From assembly GCA_904501975.1 (NCBI GenBank), contig CAJGCZ010000034.1, forward strand, positions 1 to 25,557: a DNA stretch of 25,557 nucleotides, read 5' to 3'. The stretch is from an uncultured Akkermansia sp. (GTDB lineage Bacteria; Verrucomicrobiota; Verrucomicrobiia; Verrucomicrobiales; Akkermansiaceae). Of this stretch, positions 15,388 to 22,381 are shown piece after piece; position 1 is the first letter of the stretch; every line of letters begins with the position of its first letter. A model generated the notes under the pieces. It was not told where the DNA came from. It was given only the letters and a program-made list of their open reading frames with translations, and ran no database searches. The position numbers and the translations under genes were made by a program.

Positions 15388-15740
15388 GATGTACAATTTA
15401 CAAGGTACAATGTACAATTTTTCAGTTAGGCGGCTGCGCCGCAGGATGTAGGCAAAGCCCGGCCACGCTTACCGCCCGCGCCTTGAGCGCGGAACACAAT
15501 CCGACAGATAAACTCCGCTTCCCCTGCGAGCCGTAGGCGAGCGGAACTCTTAAATTGTACCTTGTACATTGTAAATCGTAAATCCAATTCGTCCCTCGTA
15601 CTTCTACAAATTGCTATTTGTGTGGCTATTTACCAAAACTTGCACAGAGCTAACAAAAATATGGCTCGCGGTTTTTTATTCCGCGAGCCACAGGCGAGCC
15701 TAGCTCAAAAATTGTACATTGTACCTTGTAAATTGTACAT
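15388..15740. repeat. MITE-like repeat R2 with 34-bp perfect terminal inverted repeats
   Basis: A 353-bp element bounded by inverted repeats at 15389-15422 and 15707-15740 that are identical over 34 bp. Both ends match those of R1 (7828-8023), including the GCGGCTGCGCCGC hairpin inside the left arm and AGCTC before the right arm. The interior has a second internal set of heptamers (15552-15585) and carries the der terminator. No transposase or other gene is inside. Confidence 0.85.
15654..15690 (-). terminator. Terminator of the der operon
   Basis: Stem GGCTCGCGG/CCGCGAGCC (15663-15671 with 15681-15689) followed on the minus strand by ATATTTTTG. It lies inside repeat R2, about 60 nt beyond the der stop. 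Confidence 0.8.
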
Positions 15741-15750
15741 TCCTTCTTTT

Positions 15751-17169
15751 TTAGTCGGTATTGCGCACACGGGAGCGCGGGGAAAGCACAATGGGCACAC
15801 CGGCTGCTTTAATACGGGAGCGGATGGTATTGCGCAGATAGGCGGCGTAGCTATCGGTGAGCAAGCGCTTATCATTCACAAACAGCACATAGGTGGGCAC
15901 GGGAATGGTGGTGTATTTTTCATTCACAGCCGTGGTGGCATAGAAGAGCTTGAGGCGCTTCTTGAGCACGCGGTGCTGGCCGGGAGGATTCATCTCCATA
16001 GCGCGCTGCAGCAGGCGGTTCAGCTCGCCGGTGCCGGGCATGTTGAGCGCTTCTTCGCGCACGCGCGCAATAGATTTGAAGATGGCGGGCATGCCTTCAC
16101 CCTGTTTGGCAGACACAATGGCAATGGGGGCGTAATCCAAGAAGAAGAGGTCCTCGCGAATGATATCCTTAACAGCATCCTTACGGGCAGAGAGGGGGGC
16201 ATCCGGGCAATAGAGGTCGAACTTATTGACCACGATGATGCAGGGCTTGCTCTCTTGGGCAATGATGGAGCCGATGCGGCGATCCTGCTTGGTAACACCT
16301 TCTGCAATGTCGATTACCAGCAGGCAGATATCGGAGCGGCGGATGGCCTTTTCACTGCGCATGGCAGAGAATACCTCCACCGAGGTATCGCGCTTGGAGC
16401 GCGGGCGCATACCGGCGGTGTCAATGAGCATGTAGGGTTGCTCATCGCGGGTGTACGGAATATCAATCGCATCGCGCGTGGTGCCTGCTACGTTGGACAC
16501 GATGGTGCGCTCGTCGTTGAGAATCGCATTCACCAGCGAGGATTTACCTGCATTGGGGCGGCCTACAATGGCAACGCGGATGGGGCTGTTTTCCGTTACT
16601 TCCTCGCGGTCGGGCTCTTCCTCGGGCGTGGCATCCGGGGCGGCCTCTGCCTTAACCGGGGTAGCGCCCAGCTCTTTGAGACGCCCGTTAAGTTTTTCTG
16701 CCAGTTTGGCAAAGCCACGGCCATGGGCGGCAGAGGTAAAGACGTAATCCTTGAAGCCGAGCTCCGCAAACTCACCCAAATTGAGCTCTTGCTTCTCCGT
16801 ATCTGCCTTGTTAAGAACGAGCAACACGGGGATATCGCTCTTGTGCAGGCGGGTGGCAATGTTCTTATCAATGGGGGTGAGGTGGTCGCGGCAGTCGCAT
16901 ACAAACATGATGAGGTCTGCTGCGGCCAAGGCAATATCGGCCTCGCGCTGCACTTGGGCACCGAAACCGTCGTCCAGTGTGGAGCCGATACCGCCCGTGT
17001 CCACCACAAGGGCCTCGTAATCCGTAATGCGGCACTGGGCGCTCAGGCGGTCGCGGGTCACACCGGGTTGGTCGTGCACAATGGCAATGCGGCGTGCTAC
17101 CATGCGGTTGAAAATGGCGGATTTGCCCACATTGGGGCGGCCTATGATGGCTATGGTGGGGGAAGACAT
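15751..17169 (-). CDS. der: Ribosome-assembly GTPase Der (EngA)
   Basis: The 472-residue essential GTPase acts in maturation of the 50S ribosomal subunit. Two tandem G domains are visible. The first has GRPNVGKS (10-17), DTGG (57-60) and NKAD (120-123). The second has GRPNAGKS (203-210), DTAG (250-253) and NKFD (315-318). A KH-like C-terminal domain covers roughly 375-472. The two domains are joined by an acidic, proline/alanine-rich linker (about 170-195). The start has no Shine-Dalgarno. It is the last gene of a minus-strand run of five, 58 nt behind a secreted protein gene. A weak TTGTCA/TTACAT-like pair upstream could give it a promoter of its own. Confidence 0.97.
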   Translation of the reverse strand: MSSPTIAIIGRPNVGKSAIFNRMVARRIAIVHDQPGVTRDRLSAQCRITDYEALVVDTGGIGSTLDDGFGAQVQREADIALAAADLIMFVCDCRDHLTPIDKNIATRLHKSDIPVLLVLNKADTEKQELNLGEFAELGFKDYVFTSAAHGRGFAKLAEKLNGRLKELGATPVKAEAAPDATPEEEPDREEVTENSPIRVAIVGRPNAGKSSLVNAILNDERTIVSNVAGTTRDAIDIPYTRDEQPYMLIDTAGMRPRSKRDTSVEVFSAMRSEKAIRRSDICLLVIDIAEGVTKQDRRIGSIIAQESKPCIIVVNKFDLYCPDAPLSARKDAVKDIIREDLFFLDYAPIAIVSAKQGEGMPAIFKSIARVREEALNMPGTGELNRLLQRAMEMNPPGQHRVLKKRLKLFYATTAVNEKYTTIPVPTYVLFVNDKRLLTDSYAAYLRNTIRSRIKAAGVPIVLSPRSRVRNTD

Positions 17170-17227
17170 GGAGAAAATGTAACAGTGTTAATGTAATAGG
17201 TGACAAAGCCCGCATTGGGGCAGGGGA

Positions 17228-18067
17228 TTAGCGATCAGAGGTGGTGTGGTAATTTTCCTCCGGAGATTTTCCGGGAGGTGTGGCCGGGGTAAGCCCAATG
17301 GCAGAAATACCGTTGCCGGCAGAAATGAGGTTCACGGGGCCACCGGTGCGTTTCATCACTTGATAGCTGCGGCGTGTGCCGTCTGTACCCATAACGGAGT
17401 AGGTGAAATAGGTGGGGGTGGACTGGCAAAGCACATGCAGGTTCTGCTTGCGGTCCATCATCACACGCGGCTCCATGAAGTTGAGGTACTGCCCCATAAA
17501 GCAGGCGCCGATGATGGAGCCGGAGTCTGCATTCACCACCTGGCCGAAGAGGCAGTCTTTTTCGCCGGCTCGCATCATTTTAACGTGCATGTGCAGGCGC
17601 TTGCCACCGGATTGAATGGCAAATGTTTTGACGGAACTACCGTTCACCAAGGTGAAATTAGCGCGGTTAGAGCTGTAGGTGGTCTGCATGTCATTCATAC
17701 GAATGGTGGCTACCACACGGAAACTGCCCGCCGTGGTGAAGTGGAAGTACGGGCGCAGGTTGAAGGTGAGCTCGTGCCCGGAACCGGGATGCACCACAAT
17801 TTTATCAAAAACCGGTATAACCTTGGGGGCCATGGGGTGCGAGGTACCGCTGCGGGTCACGGTAAAGTGCAGCCAGGGGCGGTCCGGGGTGTTGGCCAGT
17901 ACCAAGGCTTCGTCTGTAAAGTTGGTGATTTTGACCTTAATTTTCACGTTTTCGCCGAGCAGGAACTCGCCTCTGACGGGCTGTACGCGTACGTCTACCT
18001 GTGCAGAAACCTGCCCCACTGCCAGCAGGCAGAAGAGTGCCATGATGAGGTTGATGATGTGTTTCAT
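17228..18067 (-). CDS. Secreted protein of unknown function, Ig-like beta-sandwich suspected
   Basis: The 279-residue precursor has a typical signal peptide (MKHIINLIMALFCLLAVGQVSA, cleavage after residue 22). The next ~110 residues have short alternating hydrophobic strands with segments such as GEFLLGENVKIKVKITNFTDEAL, typical of an Ig-like or intracellular-proteinase-inhibitor-like beta-sandwich. The rest is also strand-rich and no catalytic motif was recognised. It lies 41 nt downstream of the pseudokinase fusion gene and 58 nt before der, and is presumably in the same transcript and exported to the periplasm. Family not recognised. Confidence 0.7.
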   Translation of the reverse strand: MKHIINLIMALFCLLAVGQVSAQVDVRVQPVRGEFLLGENVKIKVKITNFTDEALVLANTPDRPWLHFTVTRSGTSHPMAPKVIPVFDKIVVHPGSGHELTFNLRPYFHFTTAGSFRVVATIRMNDMQTTYSSNRANFTLVNGSSVKTFAIQSGGKRLHMHVKMMRAGEKDCLFGQVVNADSGSIIGACFMGQYLNFMEPRVMMDRKQNLHVLCQSTPTYFTYSVMGTDGTRRSYQVMKRTGGPVNLISAGNGISAIGLTPATPPGKSPEENYHTTSDR

Positions 18068-18108
18068 ATTTGTAATCGGGTGATGCGTTTTTGTGTTAAA
18101 TCAATCGG

Positions 18109-19506
18109 TTAGGGGTATACAATGCGGAATCCGTACTCTGTGTTGCGAGCACTGCGGTTGGGTTCAATGCGGGGGGCGGCATCTGCCTCTGCCGGCAGCA
18201 GCAAGGTGCCCTCGCCGGAAAAATCCGTAGCCGGGCAAATATCTGTTGTCCACTCGCACAGGCTGCCGGCGGCATTGCCGTGTTTTTTTGCAGCCGTGAG
18301 CAAGCGAGCTGTGGGCAGCTCTGCTTCTCTGTAACGGGCGTAAACTAAAGCATCCCAATAGGAAACCCCACGCACCGGCGACTGGTGGCTCAGCTTTTTG
18401 CCCTCGTACTCCACCCCCTTGTTGGCGGCGGCCCATTGCTTCTCCCAGTCCGCAGGGCGGCGGCCGCTGCCGTCTTGCGGTACTCCTTCCAGCAGGCGAC
18501 GGCGCTGGTCGCGGGTGAGGCGGTTCTCGCTCTCAAAAACAAGCAGGAACTCGCGGTACTCGCGGATGCTGACGAGGTGCGCGGCAACCTTTACCACTTG
18601 GCTGCCTTGGTAGCAGGTGATGGTGCTACCGTCATTGGCCGGTAAATCCTCCACTTCATCCGGCGCCATGCACGAGCCGACAACGGCGGAGGCAATCACC
18701 AAGCCCAAAGCGGCTCCTGCCATGTACAGGGTTTTGCGGAATTTGCGGCGGTTGCGCATGGTTTCTCGCACAATGGCGCCGCGTGTTTTGCCGTTGAGCC
18801 CGGCCACGTTGTCGCGGTTGAGCTGGGGCTCCAGTTGTTCTTTGACGGTGGCGGCAGAGTCTGCCAAGGCAAGCCACTCCAAGCGCTCGCCTTCGTAGCC
18901 GTTCTGCAGCCAATCCAGCAGGGTGCGGGCGCGAGTGCGTCCCGGCACGCCCTCTTGGGGCATCATGGGTGCCAGTGCGGCTGCAAGGGCATTCATTTGC
19001 TCTGCCACGGACTCCGCCGTGTGCTCGCCGCTGATGACGGGCGAGATAAATTGCACGCGCTGCTCGCCGCTGAGGTAAATGCTGTGCGGGTAGAGGCCGG
19101 TGGCGGCAATATTGCGTTTAGCCGTTTCGGCATAAAGTTTGCCGGCAGCCTCAATGATGGCGCACACCTGGGTGGGGCTCAGGCGCTTGTTCTCTGCGGC
19201 AAGTTGGGTTAAGCTCTTGCCTTCGGGGGCGGCTAGGGTGAGGTACCAGGTTTCATCGGCCGCCATGGCCTCGTATACCTGCGTTACATGCGGCAAATGA
19301 ACGGCTACACGGGCGCGCACCGAGGCCAAAAATTGCTCTACGTCTGCATGCGAGACAACGCCCGTCAGCACCTCTACCAGCACGCCGCGCTCTACATGGC
19401 TTTGTTTGGCGCGGAACAGCGTGGTTTTCCCCTGCTCCCCGAGGTGGCGGGTGAGGGTATAGACGCCCAAGCGGGTCGGCAGGTTCTGAAAGTCCGGTTT
19501 GCTCAT
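18109..19506 (-). CDS. Pseudokinase-like domain, transmembrane helix and periplasmic FGE/SUMF-like domain
   Basis: The 465-residue protein has three parts. Residues 14-210 look like a Ser/Thr protein kinase fold (YTLTRHLGEQGKTTLFRAKQ at the start), but the strand where VAIK belongs reads VLVEVL (42-47), the HRDLKPxN place reads AATGLYPHS (134-142), and no DFG is seen, so it should be a pseudokinase. A transmembrane helix spans about 259-279 (positive-inside flank RNRRKFRK). Residues 300-465 resemble a shortened formylglycine-generating-enzyme-like sulfatase-modifying domain (SPVRGVSYWDALVYARYREAELPTA..., CEWTTD, YGFRIVYP). It starts 11 nt after the TPR gene. A sensory or scaffold role bridging cytoplasm and periplasm is inferred. 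Confidence 0.65.
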   Translation of the reverse strand: MSKPDFQNLPTRLGVYTLTRHLGEQGKTTLFRAKQSHVERGVLVEVLTGVVSHADVEQFLASVRARVAVHLPHVTQVYEAMAADETWYLTLAAPEGKSLTQLAAENKRLSPTQVCAIIEAAGKLYAETAKRNIAATGLYPHSIYLSGEQRVQFISPVISGEHTAESVAEQMNALAAALAPMMPQEGVPGRTRARTLLDWLQNGYEGERLEWLALADSAATVKEQLEPQLNRDNVAGLNGKTRGAIVRETMRNRRKFRKTLYMAGAALGLVIASAVVGSCMAPDEVEDLPANDGSTITCYQGSQVVKVAAHLVSIREYREFLLVFESENRLTRDQRRRLLEGVPQDGSGRRPADWEKQWAAANKGVEYEGKKLSHQSPVRGVSYWDALVYARYREAELPTARLLTAAKKHGNAAGSLCEWTTDICPATDFSGEGTLLLPAEADAAPRIEPNRSARNTEYGFRIVYP

Positions 19507-19517
19507 GGTGGTCGGGG

Positions 19518-20990
19518 TTATTCTGTTGCGTCGGAGGATTCCAAGTCTTCCAGGAACTCCGCAAAAGGTGTTTTGGGCTCAGCCTCTGTTCCGTCTGTAG
19601 TGGGGGCGGCAGGTTCCGTTGCATCCGTCGGCAAGCCGCTTTCGGTGCCGTAAGCGGGCAGGGCGATGTCGTCCATGGGGGCAAGGCCGTCGTCCGGCAG
19701 AAGTGAGGAGGGCGTGGTGTGCTTGCGGGTGGACTCGCGAGCGTTGATAATCTGCTCGTGCAGAATAAGTGCGCTCGGGTTGCTCAGGCAGTCAATGGGC
19801 TCTCCCTTGTAGAAGAATTTGGCCGTAAAGCCGTAGTAGGTCATTTCTCCGTAGGCGTCCTTTTCTTCCTTGGTCAGCGGCGGCAGATTGTAGGAGATAA
19901 GGATGTTCTCCTCGTGGTCGCTCCAGTCTTGTGTCTCGTTTTCCCACATCACCACGGGGTCTATGGGCGAGTAGCGAATCTTGCGGTCGTTCACCAGCAC
20001 AAAGAACTGAATATGAATGAAAATATCTTGCGGAGAAATCTCGGTTTCCGGGGCAACCAGGATGGGCAGTCGCATGCTTACCTGTTCGCCGGCCTCGGGG
20101 TCGCTGGTGTGGCTGTGGGTATAGGGGCCAAAGGATACTTTGCCACGCAGGTCGGAGGGTTGGTCGAACCCGTGCTTAAGGCGGCGAGAGGCGCGCTCAA
20201 AGTACTTGCCGGCCGTGCTGCGCATGTTGAATACCTTGGTGTAGTATTCTCTAGCCTTTTCGGGGTTCAGGAGTTTATCGTACGCCATGCCGTAGTAGTA
20301 CAGCAGGGCGGGGTGCTCCGGCATAATGCCGGCGGCCTCCTCAAAGCTTAACACACAGCGGCGCATGTCGCCGGATACCAGGGCGGAGATGCCTTGGCGC
20401 ATGAGGTTGTCAAACTCGCCTGCGGCCTCTGTTTTTTGAATCACCTGCGCCGGGGTATCCTCGGCAGTGGGTGTTAAATCCTCCGGGGTTTCGCGGGTGA
20501 TGCTGATGCCGGTTTCCTCAAAAATGAGCAGGTCGGCATCTGCCGCGCGCAAGGGCGGGGCGGCGTTGTGGTCGGTCACTTCCTCATCCGGCTCTTCCGT
20601 TTGAATGGCAGATACAGCCGCGCCGCCAATGCCGGCAGAGCCGCTGTATATGGTGCCGGCAAAATCCACGGCTTGGCTCAGGGCTTTATCCAGCTCGGCC
20701 ACGCGGCGCTCGGCTCTAATTGTTTGCAAGCGCGCTTCCGTCAGCTCTTTGCGCAGGGTTTCCGCCTCGCCGGGGGGAGACATGGTGCTGAGCCTTTGCG
20801 CTAAGCCCAACAGCAACAGCAGCACTTGTGCCACGATGGCCGTGGCCAGACAAAACAGAACAAAGCGGCGGGAGCATAAGGCTCTCGCTGCTAGGCTTAA
20901 CTTGCCGGGTTCGGCAAGGGAGTTTTCCTCAAGTATATCCGTATCAGGCGTTTGAGGAGTCTCCGCTGCTGTCTGTTTGTGCGTATTCAA
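19518..20990 (-). CDS. Membrane-anchored TPR protein
   Basis: The 490-residue protein has an N-terminal cytoplasmic segment of about 40 residues, one transmembrane helix (43-65), a coiled-coil-like stretch (75-108), a linker, TPR-like helices (about 193-260, with HPALLYYYGMAYDKLLNPEKAREYY), a strand-rich region (about 280-400) and a low-complexity acidic/proline-threonine tail. Most of it should be periplasmic. It probably acts as a protein-protein adaptor; the family is unknown. The start overlaps the upstream gene by 47 nt, and no other start was found in the overlap. It is followed 11 nt later by the pseudokinase fusion gene, suggesting a shared envelope complex. Confidence 0.7.
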   Translation of the reverse strand: MNTHKQTAAETPQTPDTDILEENSLAEPGKLSLAARALCSRRFVLFCLATAIVAQVLLLLLGLAQRLSTMSPPGEAETLRKELTEARLQTIRAERRVAELDKALSQAVDFAGTIYSGSAGIGGAAVSAIQTEEPDEEVTDHNAAPPLRAADADLLIFEETGISITRETPEDLTPTAEDTPAQVIQKTEAAGEFDNLMRQGISALVSGDMRRCVLSFEEAAGIMPEHPALLYYYGMAYDKLLNPEKAREYYTKVFNMRSTAGKYFERASRRLKHGFDQPSDLRGKVSFGPYTHSHTSDPEAGEQVSMRLPILVAPETEISPQDIFIHIQFFVLVNDRKIRYSPIDPVVMWENETQDWSDHEENILISYNLPPLTKEEKDAYGEMTYYGFTAKFFYKGEPIDCLSNPSALILHEQIINARESTRKHTTPSSLLPDDGLAPMDDIALPAYGTESGLPTDATEPAAPTTDGTEAEPKTPFAEFLEDLESSDATE

Positions 20991-21759
20991 TGATGTCTCC
21001 CTTGTATTGAGCCAGCACGGCTTTCATGAAGGTTTCTGCCGGTTCGCCTTTCTTGGTGTCGAATCCGCCGTAGGTCATGCCGTCTACCTTCACCTTGCGT
21101 CCGTTGACGGTGAAATAGGCCACACCCTTAAAGCCGGTGCCCCACTGGCGCAGGTCAATCGTTTGAATGTCGGCAATGCGGAACTGCTGCCCGGCGGCAG
21201 TGATGAGGTCGCCACGCAAGGAAAGCTCTCGGCGGTGGGTGCGCACCACAAAATAGAGCCCCAGCAGCACCAAGGAAAAGCCCACGGCGCTGCCAATCCA
21301 TTGCTCACGAATGGCTGCGGCATCGTAGGCGTGGTCGCCGGGGGTAATGGGCATACCCATGCGGCCGGAGTAGCGGCTCCAGCAGGCAGACCAACTTTGC
21401 ATGGCCTTCAAATCCATCACCTCGGCGGGGCTGCTTTTGGCGGCGGCGCAGTCCTGGGGCAGGGGGTAACGGGCATCATCCACCACGGCTACCAGGTCGC
21501 CGTCGGCTGTGGTTTCCGTAACAAGCAAGGGGGCGGATTCGCGCTGCTGTTGCCATGCGGCGCTGTCCGTGGTCTTGCTTGCCTCGCTGCCCAACTTAGC
21601 AAAGGCCTTGTAGCAGCAGTAGGCCTCATTCTTTTTGCGGTAGCCAATGGCACCGTCGTAGATGAAGTACAGAGAAAATCCGAAAAGGGCAAGTATCACG
21701 ATACCGAAACGTACGAAGGTGTCGGTTGTGGCTTTACAGATGATGTCTTTTTCGCTCAT
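20944..21759 (-). CDS. Two-TM membrane protein with a cytoplasmic PH-like tail
   Basis: The 271-residue protein has two predicted transmembrane helices (about 16-36 and 152-172) enclosing a periplasmic loop of about 115 residues with several cysteines. A soluble C-terminal domain of about 100 residues (ITAAGQQFRIADIQTIDLRQWG) resembles the strand pattern of bacterial PH-like domains. No catalytic motif was seen. It is the first gene of the run that leads through the TPR, pseudokinase and secreted proteins to der. A GGGGG stretch just before the ATG is the only purine-rich sequence near a start among the large genes. Its last 47 nt overlap the next gene in another frame. Confidence 0.65.
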   Translation of the reverse strand: MSEKDIICKATTDTFVRFGIVILALFGFSLYFIYDGAIGYRKKNEAYCCYKAFAKLGSEASKTTDSAAWQQQRESAPLLVTETTADGDLVAVVDDARYPLPQDCAAAKSSPAEVMDLKAMQSWSACWSRYSGRMGMPITPGDHAYDAAAIREQWIGSAVGFSLVLLGLYFVVRTHRRELSLRGDLITAAGQQFRIADIQTIDLRQWGTGFKGVAYFTVNGRKVKVDGMTYGGFDTKKGEPAETFMKAVLAQYKGDIIEYAQTDSSGDSSNA

Positions 21760-21839
21760 GCCCCCTTAGTTTAACACATTAACTTCCGTTTGCATAGCAA
21801 AAAAAGACAGTTGGAAGTGCGATATGCGAATTCGGACTC

Positions 21840-21888
21840 AAAAAGCAGGAACCCCGCCCACCGGGCGGAACCGATGAGCGGGGCGGGG
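21840..21888 (-). terminator. Terminator of the small membrane peptide gene
   Basis: Minus strand: an 8-bp GC stem (21852-21859 with 21881-21888) followed by TTCCTGCTTTTT. It begins 10 nt after the peptide stop. The inner loop can form a further small hairpin. Confidence 0.65.
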
Positions 21889-21897
21889 CTTGGTGCT

Positions 21898-21996
21898 TCA
21901 CCTTAGCAGCTGCACGCACTTGATAAGAATATCCAGGACATACCAGACAATCGCAAGGATTGTCACTGCTTTGGTGGGGGTATTTTGTTTGTACAT
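21898..21996 (-). CDS. 32-residue single-pass membrane peptide
   Basis: A short frame reads MYKQNTPTKAV, continues TILAIVWYVLDILIK and ends CVQLLR before TGA. Residues 10-31 form one strongly hydrophobic helix with a basic N-terminal flank, and lysine and arginine near the other end. Support for a real gene: a promoter-like pair upstream (22076-22048), a 5' hairpin, and a GC-rich terminator directly downstream. The protein is in the size and shape range of type I toxins and other small membrane proteins. A predicted sRNA immediately upstream has 10 nt of perfect complementarity to its start-codon region. No homologue was recognised. Confidence 0.6.
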   Translation of the reverse strand: MYKQNTPTKAVTILAIVWYVLDILIKCVQLLR

Positions 21997-22047
21997 AACG
22001 TATAAACCGCTCACCGGCTGCACCATGCCGCCAGTGGCGGCACACTC

Positions 22048-22076
22048 ATTTTAACGTGTTGATGCTCAAAAAACAA
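22048..22076 (-). promoter_or_regulatory. Candidate promoter of the small membrane peptide gene
   Basis: Minus strand TTGTTT (22076-22071), a 17-nt spacer and TAAAAT (22053-22048). The leader of about 44 nt contains a GCCGCC/GGCGGC hairpin (22028-22042). Confidence 0.55.
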
Positions 22077-22095
22077 GATAAAAATACCAATTCCC

Positions 22096-22188
22096 TAAAA
22101 AACTTCAAGCCGTCGGGCACTTGCGCGCCCGACGGCCGGAAAATTATGTACAACCGGGACCCCTCCCGGGTGAAGCTTTCGCCTCACG
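22096..22188 (-). ncRNA. Candidate small RNA next to the membrane peptide gene
   Basis: A transcript of about 93 nt is predicted from the promoter at 22221-22194 to a terminator. Minus-strand order: hairpin 1 (22187-22170, 7-bp stem, GAAA tetraloop, one G-T pair); hairpin 2 (22169-22154, CCGGGA/TCCCGG); a 17-nt linker TTGTACATAATTTTCCG; hairpin 3 (22136-22109, perfect 10-bp stem) with a T-run ending at 22097. The linker's first 10 nt are perfectly complementary to TTATGTACAA spanning the start codon of the downstream peptide gene (21998-21989). It matches no RNA class I know (not SRP RNA, 6S or tmRNA). Promoter, fold and terminator together make a real RNA gene likely; the function is inferred. 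Confidence 0.65.
22097..22136 (-). terminator. Terminator of the candidate sRNA
   Basis: Perfect 10-bp stem (22109-22118 with 22127-22136), 8-nt loop, then TTGAAGTTTTTT on the minus strand. Confidence 0.75.
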
Positions 22189-22193
22189 CAGAT

Positions 22194-22221
22194 ATTCTAG
22201 CATATTGCCCGCACTTGTCAA
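22194..22221 (-). promoter_or_regulatory. Near-consensus promoter of the candidate sRNA
   Basis: Minus strand TTGACA (22221-22216), a 16-nt spacer and TAGAAT (22199-22194), with TGC just before the -10 (extended -10 element). The start is expected at 22187-22189, at the base of the first hairpin. Confidence 0.82.
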
Positions 22222-22227
22222 CACAAA

Positions 22228-22267
22228 TTCAAGTTCCAACATCCAAAAATCAACGAATTCAACAATA
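22228..22267. repeat. Degenerate TTGGA/TTGAA-type heptamers
   Basis: On the minus strand this AT-rich stretch reads as loosely repeated 7-nt units such as TTTGGAT, GTTGGAA and CTTGAAT, like those at 9972-9993. Confidence 0.4.
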
Positions 22268-22281
22268 TGCGAATTCTGCCC

Positions 22282-22368
22282 TTGCGGCGCAGCCGCCTAA
22301 CTGAAAAATTGTACATTGTACCTTGTAAATTGTACATCCCCTTAGGCCTTGTAAATTGTACATCCCAA
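22282..22368 (-). repeat. Solo end of the MITE-like repeat family (R3)
   Basis: The reverse complement of the R1/R2 left end (GCGGCTGCGCCGC hairpin plus the TTGTACN heptamer arm) occupies 22282-22338. A second short heptamer piece follows at 22347-22366. The other end is missing, so it is a truncated copy just beyond the stop of the PLP-enzyme gene. Confidence 0.7.
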
Positions 22369-22381
22369 TTCGTCCTTCCAT

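Noticed and set aside
21779..22045. An 88-residue minus-strand frame overlapping the small peptide
   Set aside because: Its sequence is unlike a protein, it runs through the terminator, and the in-between frame with the 32-aa TM peptide explains the region better.
22056..22304. An 82-residue plus-strand frame across the sRNA
   Set aside because: No promoter, it crosses strong hairpins and repeat sequence, and its composition is unlike the neighbouring proteins.
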